Of a stretch of DNA of 64,000 nt, positions 10,946-20,385 are shown piece after piece. Position 1 is the first letter of the stretch, and each line of letters starts with the position of its first letter. Below the pieces are notes generated by a model. That model had not been told where the DNA came from, did not search any database, and saw only the letters and a program-made list of their open reading frames with translations. The DNA is from Loxodes magnus (lineage: Eukaryota; Ciliophora; Karyorelictea; Loxodida; Loxodidae). The stretch spans positions 22,555-86,554 of the forward strand of contig CAMPDV010001931.1 in the NCBI GenBank assembly GCA_946699065.1, written 5' to 3'. The position numbers and the translations under genes were made by a program.

Positions 10946-12472
10946 ATGTAAGCGTTACCAAAATGCTTAATCTGCTAAGAAGATTACAACTTAACTAATG
11001 CTCTTCCAACTGTCTTACCTTGTGGACATATTTACTGTGGTTTGTGTTTGAATACTCAGTTCTGATTATAAGGCATAATGTAATGTCCTATTTGTTAAAA
11101 AGGATTCCATTTTAGATTTGAAGACTTACCTTAAGAAAGTGATTTAATAAGAATGATATTTTAAAACTAATAATACATATAAAAGATTTAAGATGCTAGA
11201 TAGAAATTAAAAGAGATAAGGAAGTAAATTATGCAAAAATCTAAAACCATTACAACCAAATTATCTAACATTACTAATACTCTCATTATACCATATACTA
11301 ATATCATCCAATACACTACCATTAACTACAACTAATAACACTAAAATATTATACAATCATCCTAATTCCCTATTTACTCATTTCTAAAACCAACTCAAAT
11401 CCAAACTATAACAGTCTAACTATATTCCACTATATAACCACCTTTAGTACTAAACCCTAAATTAACTTCAAATTATATCACACAAATAAGAAACAAACTA
11501 TAGTAGAATACAAAGTAACAACAGTTAAACACTAAACAGACTAATTAACATAAACTAACCTAGTAGCAACAGTTTATTCAATCTAACTATATTCACTTTT
11601 TTAATTGCTCTATTTAAAAATTAAGTTTATTTAACATTTAAACTGAGTAATTACGATAAGTCTAAGTTTAAATTATAATTCCAGAATCTAGTTAAAGTAT
11701 AGAATATTAAAATAAGTTATATTTAATTGGAGGATATAACTAAAATTAAAAGAAAGAAATAAAAGAAACTTGATAGTTCGATTTCGAAGGTAATAATACA
11801 AAACTTAGTGATCTAAATGAGGGAAGATATAATTTTGGATTAGCAGCAGCTTAAAATTATCTTTATGTGGTTGGAGGATTTACTAGTATAAATAAAATGT
11901 TATAATCAGTAGAAAAGTTAAAGATAGGAAACTAAAGTAAATGATAAAAACGCTCTTAATTTTCACTCTTAATAGTAGGCTAAACTTTAGTAGTAGATAA
12001 AGATGAATAAAATATTTATTCTTTTGGAGGTTTAAATTAGAAAGTATAAACTTTAAAAGATATATGAAAGTATAACATATAGAATGATAGATGGAGTAAG
12101 TAAAATTTGAATCTTCCTGAAGCTGTTGCTTGTCCTATAGTTTCTTTAGAGCCTTTTGTCGTAATCGGAGGTATAAAAAATCCATTTACGAAAGAACATT
12201 CAAGAAGAATATATAAAAGAAACAAAGAATAATGGCAATAAAGTTAAATTTTTAAAGATGTCTTTGCTTTAACGGAGATGAAAGTAAGAGGTATCTATGG
12301 ATATGCTTTTGCTATAGAATAGGAAAGAGTTTCAATAATGAGGATTGATTTAGAAAAGTTGAGTTATAGAAGTGTTAAAGGGGATAACTGAGATAATAAT
12401 AATATTGATATGATTAATATTATTGATAATAAATATAGTTTTATATGTAAGTAGTTTAAATATCTATAGTAA
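10946..12472 (+). CDS. RING-finger / kelch-repeat protein, copy 1 (E3 ligase-like)
   Basis: ATG 10946 opens about 508 residues in one frame. Residues 7-53 form a C3HC4 RING: C-x2-C (CLIC), LPCGHIYCGLC, then CPIC. This domain recruits ubiquitin-conjugating enzymes. A G-poor, Thr/Asn/Gln-rich linker follows (to about residue 230). Kelch strands come next: LYLIGGYN, LYVVGGFT, IYSFGGLN and FVVIGG, with the classic W-x-Y-(x5)-D-R-W spacing in IWKYNIQNDRWS. The first Trp there is TGA and the second TGG, which strongly supports TGA=Trp. Kelch propellers bind substrates, so an E3 ligase is inferred. The end is estimated at TAG 12467. See the finding on clustered replacement changes versus copy 2. Confidence 0.8.
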
Positions 12473-12952
12473 ATATGTTACTACTTATTAATATGGTTAA
12501 TCTATACTTATTAATGTTGTATTTTTATAAGTTTTTTTGTATGTTTAAGTGTATATATGATGTTGATATGGTAATGTAGTTATAGCTATATAGTTGACAA
12601 TAAAGATTATTTTCCTTACTAGCTCTTTTTAAAGCTGAAATAAATAAAGAATCAAATTTTATCTAAACATCTTTAAAAATCTATTATTCAAATATTATCA
12701 TTATTCAGATACTAACATACAGCTTATAACATACCAAAACATATTCAACAATGTCAAAAAACTATCTTTAATATATCCTTATATTTAAATTATACAAGTA
12801 CAGATTACTATTTATCTAATCAAAACTATAATCAAATTATCATTAACCTATATCTAAATACAAGTCATTATTACTATCATACACTCTAAAATACATACTT
12901 TAATACCAACTACTAAACTTTCCTATACACATATATCAAATCAGGCCATTGA
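12473..12952 (+). other. RING-kelch 3' flank and G-poor tract
   Basis: The first 130 bp are G-rich and C-poor. From about 12,640 the plus strand becomes almost free of G for 310 bp. That tract reads as an open Ile/Tyr/Gln/Ser-rich frame without domains and may be the broken N-terminus of another gene. It stops at 12,952, where copy 2 has 93 extra bases. Otherwise the two copies appear identical here. Confidence 0.4.
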
Positions 12953-14420
12953 GGGTTCTCTCGATCGGTACCAGAATCTAACTAGGGTGCTGAAGTCCAA
13001 GTCTCAGAGTAATCCTGCTACTATGTCATTAATCTGGTTAGGAATTGGAAAAACCTGAAGACATGACTGAGACAAATTATATCTTTAAGTAGAAAGATAA
13101 ATTCGATTGTGAAATTTGGCACAATAATTGGATTTTATTCTATTCCCTTTTAACTTTAGCCTTCGGAAAGAAATACAAGAATTTTGAGAGTAAAGGTAAT
13201 AAATTTTTATTTAAAAACTGAGAAAAAAGTGACCAAAGAGATCGGACGAAGCAAGAAATATTTCTAGACTATTTTAATAACTAAATTTGGTTTTTTTATT
13301 AATCGTGGTGAAACTAATAAGGGTAGAATCACGTTTATTTATTTATCTTTAGAAACGTTCTCATCATATTATTAAATCCTAGCTTCCTTATACTTAGCAG
13401 ATAAATCTTCCCTTTTAAATTTAGTCTTCTAGGTAGCATTCAAATTATTACTTACTTCTGTGATATTCGATTTTAACTTAGAAAAAGATGCAAGAGAGTA
13501 GAATTTACATAGTTCAAATTTTAAGTTGTCTAAAAGTAGTGTAATATATTACTTATTAGCACTTGAAGGTTAATTGAACCAGCTAAATATTATGAATAAT
13601 CCTTGAATTAAATTAAAAGTTCTTAAGAGCCCGGCTAAAGAGGAAGATCTCCTAATGGCAGTGTATCAGGAAAAATATTGAGACCTTTGGAATTACGAAA
13701 AGGCTCTGATGTAGTAAAATGTATTCCTGATATTGATATTTTTGTAAGAAGAGGAGTGGTCACTGGAGATAATCTTTTTGAATTCATAAATTATGGAGTA
13801 AAAGCGTTATAAATTTGTCCTTCTGTTTAAATTAGACTTTTCAACAGTGCTCTATGATCTTAAAATAAGTCTGAAAGCTCTTTTGAATTAAAAGCATCTT
13901 GTTGAGAAGTGATGATATGGTAAGTTCCCACAGCAAATTAGGATAAAATTTAAAAATCCTAATTCTTATGAAGAAAATAAAAAGTTCCCTATATAATTGA
14001 TTTGGCAGGTTCTTAATTAAAGTATATTTATCCTATATAAAATGAATAAAGGGTAATTTAAAGTTCCAATAATTAACAGTGATAAATGCTTTAAATGTGG
14101 AAGATGCTACCTTATTATCTAGATTCTGGGTATCAGTCAATAAAATTGAAAATTGCAAAGTCTTTCTGAAATATTCATTAAGACAACACAAAATGTTCTC
14201 ATACTAAGCTGTATGTTCAGTGAAATAAACAATATAGACGGTTCCAAAAACATTATTATATAAGGCGTGTAGGGGAGCAGAAATTAATCCTGATTATCCG
14301 AAAGAACGTTAATAGATTTATCCTCTTTTGAACAAAAATGAAGGTTTACAGTTAATTTTTAGTATTTAGATTTGAAATAAGAATGGCTACTTGGTATTTA
14401 AGATAGATTAATAACAATTT
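12953..14420 (+). pseudogene. Decayed kinesin-like motor domain, copy 1
   Basis: Kinesin-order motifs occur on the plus strand but in different frames. They are PESNQGAEV-like N-terminal text, a degenerate P-loop region (GIGKT near 13,040), a YQEKYWDLW segment like the Y-N-E-x-I-x-D-L-L step, LELRKGSD, and VPYIIDLAGSQ (DLAGS at about 13,997-14,011). The last resembles the kinesin switch II D-L-A-G-S-E. The switch I S-S-R-S-H is not recognisable. Frame changes and lost motifs imply a pseudogene. Copy 1 also differs from copy 2 by frame-changing indels. The assignment rests mainly on motif order, so it is moderate. Confidence 0.45.
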
Positions 14421-14600
14421 TATAACATAAGCTTCCTAATTTGAACATAAGTTATTAAAGAATTAAATATATTAATTAAAAGTAGGTAAATTATTTTTTA
14501 AGGGATATAAAATAAAGATTGGCTTTTAAAATTGAATTGAATTTAATCTAAATAAATTAGGCGAAAAATAAACTTTAACAAGTTTGGATTCAAAAATCAG

Positions 14601-15557
14601 ATAGATATAACTTATATAATAATTAAAATTAAAAAGTTTAAATTGGAGTTTAGTGAACTTGGAGGACTTTCAACTTCGTGTTCACAGAACCAGTTTGATA
14701 ACCTGGCTGGAACCAGCTCCATTCAGGACTCTTTCTTCAGTCGCCTTAGATTGTATACCACTTCGGTTTGTAGATTTGACCTCCTGACGGATAAAATTAG
14801 TTAGAGAATTCTCGTTTAATCTTATCCTAATATTAGTACTATTATTTTTCTTATTATTTTCTATTCCAGTACTATTATTTAATTAATTTCAATTTCTAAC
14901 ATTGTCTATATTTATGTCCAGTTTGTTTGCATACAAAACATCTTGGTTTATTCCTAATTCATTTCTTGTCTGGACTCCTCAGTAAATTAATAGTTCCTTC
15001 TATGTCCATTGGATCTTGAATTGTCTACTGTTGGTACTTGCTGTTCTCTTCAAGCACAGTTGTTCTCTGCTGTAGCAATCCCATTTCTCTGAAGAAAGTG
15101 TTTTGCTCTCGATCGTAGACTTCCCAGAAGCTTTCTTTCCATTCTTTGAGCTCAGTAACTTGATTTTTTAGAGCTCTATTCTCTAATCGTAGCTTCTTTA
15201 CTTCCTCCTTCAGGTCAGAGAATGCGACTAAAATTTATGCATGTTCTTCCTGGAACTGTGGCATCGCAAACTCTCGCACGGCTGCTGCTTCTTGCGTCTT
15301 CAGCACCTTTCTAGGTCCTTCCTCTTCAGTTGGTGTCATCGAGGTAGCCTTTTGGCGCTTTTTTCCCATCTTTTAAGTTGATCTGGAAGTTCCTAGTTGA
15401 GTCTATTATTCTTGAAGGTTTTGAGAAGAAGATTATTTCTAGAAAGAAGACGTGTTAGTTAGAGATGAGGGTTCTTACTTTCTCACCCCTTTTTAGGAGG
15501 TGGTATAAAAGCCTTTCTTGAACACTTCTACCATTTTTTTATAGATATAACTTATAT
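14601..15557 (-). mobile_element. 940-bp insertion flanked by a 17-bp direct repeat, only in copy 1
   Basis: ATAGATATAACTTATAT occurs at 14601-14617 and again at 15541-15557. Copy 2 has a single version with one mismatch at about 46,316-46,332 and nothing between. The inserted DNA is much richer in G+C than its surroundings and carries one minus-strand gag-like gene (locus C). No terminal inverted repeats and no poly(A) tail are evident. A long target-site duplication fits target-primed retrotransposition. The missing intron (see locus C) points the same way. Confidence 0.8.
14650..15369 (-). CDS. Gag-like coiled-coil/CCHC zinc-knuckle protein, locus C (intact, intronless)
   Basis: Minus-strand frame from ATG 15369 to an inferred TAA at 14650, 239 residues, nearly free of reassigned codons in its first half. 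Order: basic N-terminus; coiled coil (residues ~50-130, with LKEEVKKLRLENRALK); DPMDIEG box; knuckle CFVCKQTGHKYRQC = C-x2-C-x4-H-x4-C, all ligands present; Gln-rich linker; a YPSGGQIYKPKWY motif also seen in loci D and F. CCHC knuckles bind nucleic acid in retroelement gag/ORF1 proteins. It is the only locus with no intron between coiled coil and DPMDIE box apart from A. Youngest-looking member of the family in this window. Confidence 0.75.
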
Positions 15558-15696
15558 TAATTATTGAAATGATAGATAATTAATTAAATATATAGCTTTT
15601 ATATATTATCGTATAAAGAAAATAATCAGTTTAGTTTTATTGAATGTAATAATTCTTAATCTTATATCTTATAAAAGTTAAAGATATCTTAAAATC

Positions 15697-16308
15697 TTAT
15701 TGATATAATTGCCTGGCTTATTCTACTTATTCCTTAGACTAATTACACTTCAATATTTAAACTCTTATTTTAGTATTATTTAACTTTCTAAATCTTTCTT
15801 GTGTTTCAGTATTAAGTTCCACTGCCAAAGTAAATTTATCTAGCATAGTTTTTACCTTTAAATAAAAATCTACTGACTTATTTTAATATCATGCTTTTAA
15901 ATTCTCCTTTGCTTCTGTTTGACTGTAGTAGAATCTTACAAAAAAGCATTTTCTCCACCAAATTGCAATTAAGTCTATCTTTGTATTGAAAGGCATAACT
16001 GCAAATCTAAATTTAAAGACTCCTTAGTCTAAATTTTAAGCATTTGCTTACATTATTTGGTTACCCTTAAACAGCTTAAACAAACTCATGGATTTAAGAA
16101 GCAAAATAAATTTTCCTAATTTTGTTTGCTGAAAGTTATTAAGTTTCAGCTAAGAGTCAATAAAGCCAAAATTTTATACGAGACGCTAAATAAAAATTTG
16201 AGAAAGAGCTTAGAAACTAGCTATCTAAAACGAATGGAAACGATGGTTTTCATATTTATAAGGACAATAAGCTATTTTGGGTAAGAGGAGATAAAGATGT
16301 TTTGCCAT
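15697..16308 (-). CDS. Unknown 203-residue protein, copy 1
   Basis: ATG 16308 to an inferred TAA at 15697. The frame holds for the whole length in both copies, with identical length (612 nt). The protein is helical-looking, with FGFIDSQLKLNNFQQTKLGK, MSLFKLFKGNQ, then FAVMPFNTKIDL and a Gln/Glu-rich C-terminus. There is no signal peptide and no family I recognise. No in-frame TGA follows nearby and a 14-bp indel separates the copies just downstream, so TAA is the likely stop. The differences between copies that I read change amino acids (for example IAIWWRKC versus IAIQCRKC). Confidence 0.55.
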
Positions 16309-16740
16309 AAAGATAATAAATAGGATGATAAGGTATTAGAGATACTAAAGGGATAAATATTATGTTTTACTGGTGCTTTCTGAAACTAATAAATAGTAGA
16401 TATAATCTAGAATAAATATAAATGGTGTGATATAGATTGTAGTTTAATAGGAGTTAAATGTGGTAGATAATGTTAATCTGTTATATGAATAGAAAGTTGG
16501 TTAGTAAGACATATTAATGAATGATATGTTTTACATGTTTATAAATTAGGCTTAGATACTATTGCTCCCTATCTACATGAAAAGGAATAGATAAGGTTAG
16601 CTCTGTATTATATGGAATTGTATTTTGGAATAACTTTGATGAGGATTGTAGGTGTGGACTGATTTGATATAGTATTAATAAGTTGATTCTTTGAACTTAA
16701 GATTAAATTAGAAGTTATCTTGCTTAATTAACCTCTCTTA
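16309..16740. promoter_or_regulatory. Intergenic region with strand-skew switch and hairpin
   Basis: Between diverging reading tracts. To about 16,690 the plus strand is G-rich and C-poor, and after 16,740 it turns C-rich and almost G-free. At the switch sits an imperfect inverted repeat, TTAAGATTAATT...AATTAATCTAAA. The position suits a divergent promoter, but no defined element is recognised. Confidence 0.35.
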
Positions 16741-18013
16741 AGTATTTAAGATTAATTAAAATTAATCTAAACTTCTTAATTAGTCTCAACCAATACACTA
16801 TAAGGATAAAACCACTTTACAACACCATTCATTATCAATTCAAATCACTACACCAATATCATACCATACAGTTTAACTGCCTCCAATTAATTACTCTAAA
16901 ACTATCTTACATCATAACCAAATCTATAGCATACACACACCAACTAACTCAAAACTAATTTTTAAGAACTAGCATACAACTAAGACTAACCATTAGAAAG
17001 CTTAGTCTCTTCTTAAACAACAGAAACTAATTAATTAGCCAACTAATATTAGGCTACAGCTCATTACTGATAGGTCTCTTAGTAGCTTAGTAGAAATAAA
17101 ACTAAGAGATTAAGAGTTAAGATAGCTTTATTTAATCAAGTAATGCTAATACATTTTCTGAGAACACTTCTTTAGATGTTAATAGACCTTAAAGAAAAGC
17201 TCTTAGCAAATCATAACAGATAGATGCTTCAAACAAGATTGAATAAGTAGAGTAAAGAGAATCGTAGTTTAATACTTTGAATAGTACTGCAATCTGTTCT
17301 TATGATATTCAATCTGTAAAATAAAGTTAGAAGTTGATGAGGAGGAAAAAGCCTCTTTAGTGAAATAATAAGGTAATAAAAAAGTTAGTTAAACCAGATT
17401 TAAATTTAAGCAGAAAAAGGATAGATAAATTATTTATCTTATTAGGCTAAAAATGATAAGTTTGCTTAAAGACACTTAAAAGAAGCTAAATTTATAGCAG
17501 CTACAACATTAATTTAATAGCTTTTAATCTTTATTTTTAAGAAGTTCTAATTAAAGCAATATAAAAGAGAATAAAACAATAAGCTTAATAAAAGAAATAA
17601 GTCTTTATCTATAACAGATAGGTAATACTAGTATAAAGCTTTATTAAACAAACTTAACTTTCAAAACATAAGAAACAGAAAACATTCAAGTACTTTACAT
17701 TTTTAAGAAGTAGGAATAAAACCTAGTTATCAACTATAATTTACCAAAAATTTAAGACTTACAAAATAATAGTAGTTTCTGAGTACAAAATTAGATATAA
17801 TCACAAAAAACCAACTAATTGAAAGATGTAAAATCAACTCTAACAAATTAGCAGAGATTGAAGGCTTAACAAAGGCATATCAATGAAGACCCGAATAAAT
17901 AAAGGCAAATTAAATTTCATTTAAGTAAGGTAACGGATTCTATATTAAACAATGTCTAAATAAGTTTTGCTATAAGATAATAGATTTAATAAGAAAATTA
18001 AAAACAGCTAGAG
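16741..18013 (+). CDS. Q/K/N-rich reading tract, unknown product, copy 1
   Basis: A frame with no obvious ATG runs about 240 codons (SLNQYTIRIKPLYN, later SLDVNRPQRKALSKSQQIDA) to about 17,450. A second frame (NDKFAQRHLKEAKFIAATTL, then NKLAEIEGLTKAYQW) carries protein-like text to 18,013. The shift is present in both copies. The style resembles the N-terminal part of the LINE-like tract at 20,385, so it may be part of a retroelement ORF, but no diagnostic motif is seen. The right end is cut at the copy-specific junction. Confidence 0.4.
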
Positions 18014-18384
18014 CAGTTGAGAAGATCCTATCTTTATCGTGCAATCGGAACTTCCGGAGACAATTCATTTCATGTCACTTGTTAAAACTACAGAATTAAC
18101 GTAACTCGAATGACCCGTCAAAGTTCTTTGGAGGGTATCAGTCTGAAAATCCCACATTTCTATCGTGACATCTCCACTTCTGGAGACAATTCATTTCATG
18201 TCGCTTGTTAAAGCTACAGAGATAATTGAATCCGAATAATCTTCCAGAGTTCTTGTACAACTTTCAGTCTGGAAATCCCAAATCTTTATCGTTTAGTAAC
18301 TACCGGAGACAATTGATTTAATGTCACTTGTTAAAGCTACAGAATTAACGTAACTCGAATGAGCCGTCAAAGTTAAGTCTAAAA
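18014..18384 (-). pseudogene. WD40 repeat fragment, three blades, copy 1 only
   Basis: The minus strand reads about 118 residues without interruption as three WD40 units: SSYVNSVALTSD-IVSGS-TIKIWDF, then IISVALTSDMKWIVSRS-TIEMWDF, then SYVNSVVLTSDMKWIVSGS-TIKI. The Trp of DMKWIVSGS is TGA twice. WD40 propellers are protein-binding scaffolds. Three blades are too few for a propeller, and the piece starts exactly where copy 1 departs from copy 2, so this is a truncated fragment. Confidence 0.75.
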
Positions 18385-18936
18385 TATTAAAGAATTAGCT
18401 TGAGATTAGTCGTAGGAAATGTTGTTTAGCAATTTTTAGAAGCAGAGGTTGAATTTGGTATTTAAATAGAAGAAGGGGTATTGTTGGGACTGATTTGTTG
18501 TTGTTAATATTTTTGGTAAAAAAAGAGTTTTAGTAAATGATATTAGTTTTGATTGAATTTTGATAACTAAGTTGAATAATTTGGAAATGAAAGTAACTGA
18601 TCTTAATAATTTTGGTTATTTAAGTTGAATTAAATAATAAAAATATTGATTTATTAAGATACTTATAAGATTTTATTAATTAAATTATTGAAAATTCTAA
18701 TTTTTAAGCTTAAATGCAGAAAAATATAAAGCTGTCTTTGTCCATTAAAGGTTTTAGAATTTGAATGATTTGATATGTTTTGACTTTTAAATAAAAGGAT
18801 AAATGATTATATCAAAAGTTTATAACTAAGAATTTAAATCCTTATTATAATAACTTTACTATGCATTTATTAATCATACCTTATTTGAGTTTTAAATAAA
18901 AAGACTCTTACCTTATTTCAATATAAACCCTTTTAA
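18385..18936. other. Spacer upstream of the secreted-protein gene
   Basis: AT-rich; the first 250 bp are G-rich and C-poor on the plus strand. No gene recognised. Present only beside copy 1. Confidence 0.35.
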
Positions 18937-19962
18937 ATGATAAACAAAATAATAAAAATGCTTTAAAAACTACTGTTATTAATTATTCTTTACACTTACA
19001 TTTAATCAAACAAATTAGTTATTTAAAATTTTAATTATTTAAAATAAATAAAAATTAGTTTCTTAGTTATTAGTTTAAATATAAAAACCATATTTAAACC
19101 AAACTATTTATCTTTCTAATTTATAACATCAAACCAATTATACACCAAGTAATTAACTAATATCATACAAAATTTATCATCTTTTAGTCATCAATAATCA
19201 ATACAAAATATCCATATCCAACTTAACTTCACCTTAATTCATCAAAATTTAATCAACATTTTAATCAAACTATAAAAGCAAAACAACGCTACCAGAACAA
19301 AACTTTATATTATAAATAGTCAACATCCCAATAATCTCAACTAAATACCAATTTAGTCAAATGGTCTTAAGATCACTCATTCAAATAAAAAAACAATCCT
19401 TCAAAATTACAAAACAGAAGACTAATAATCTTATAGGATTAACACTAAAAAATTATAAGATATCACTTTAACATTTAACTAAATTATCAAATATGGATCA
19501 ACTTATCCCTATTACCTCTATTTCATCATGTCTAAAAAAAGGCCCAAAATCCAAAATTATAAAACTCTAAAGTAGTTAATCATAGAAATTTCAGTCTATA
19601 CTTTATGATTCAAACCTAAATTCCTCTCTTCACCTTTTATCTTAAACCATAAAGTCAGTTTTTAACTAAAGATACTAAGATACTGGACTTTTCTTAAGCA
19701 ACAAAAAACAATACATTAATACTCCACAATTACTAAATCCACATCAAGAGAAGACTATCAAGAAGAAATAAAGGAAACGCAAAACTTTAAGCTCTTACAA
19801 TAATCCTTGCATCTTACTATGATAGGCAAAAAGCACAACATGAGAACAATCTAATAAGCATTTCTCTACTGAGATGACAATAGATTATAGCTGTTCTGAA
19901 TTGAAAAGGTATTTTGGGTCTTTTTAACAAACCAAAGTAATATATTCTATTTTAGATTTTAA
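18937..19962 (+). CDS. Putative secreted protein of unknown family
   Basis: ATG 18937 opens about 341 residues in one frame. Residues 8-22 form a hydrophobic stretch (LQKLLLLIILYTYIQS) that looks like a signal peptide. The body is Asn/Ile/Gln/Lys-rich and includes PYYLYFIMSKKRPKIQNY. The coding strand is strongly G-poor to about 19,500. No domain recognised. End set at TAA 19960, although TGA 19877 is an alternative if it is a stop rather than Trp. Absent from the equivalent place beside copy 2. Confidence 0.45.
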
Positions 19963-20059
19963 ATTGTACATAATTTACTGATCCTACTTTCTACCTCTAA
20001 TAATTTTAGAACATCATCAAGTATTAATTCTAGAACTAAAAATTATTAAATTTAAAATC

Positions 20060-20385
20060 TTCTACGCATTACTCTTATACCAGACAGTATTTTTCTTTTA
20101 TTCCATTTTCTTTGGCAAGGAATCTTAATTTCCTTTCCTTAAAAGCTGTTTTAGCTTTTTCTTCAACAATTTTAGCTTTCCTTAGTACTTTCTGCTTAGG
20201 TTGTTATTTTTATAATTGAAGCAACATGCTTTTATTATCTATTCTAGTCAATGAAGTTTTCTTTAAAGTAATTTGATATCCTTTTTTGGTTTTAGTTTCG
20301 AGCTTTATCTGAAATAGTTAGATGGAAATTATATACTTAGGCTTATTTGAGATTATATCCTTAAACTAAATCCTATTTTTAGATC
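20060..20385 (-). pseudogene. Truncated coding fragment, Lys-rich
   Basis: The minus strand reads about 105 residues in one frame: SNKPKYIISIQLFQIKLETK, then a basic helical stretch (KAKIVEEKAKTAFKERKLRF). It begins at 20,383, exactly the junction where copies 1 and 2 become similar again, so its N-terminus is probably missing. Product unknown. Confidence 0.35.

Noticed and set aside
10386..12472. RING-kelch copies as a bacterial or viral gene
   Set aside because: Motifs, reassigned codons and Gln/Asn-rich linkers are typical of ciliate nuclear genes. Nothing suggests transfer.
14601..15557. DNA transposon or ciliate internal eliminated sequence
   Set aside because: No terminal inverted repeats and no simple TA boundary. 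The 17-bp direct repeat is longer than the 2-8 bp usual for DNA transposons, so a retroposon fits better.
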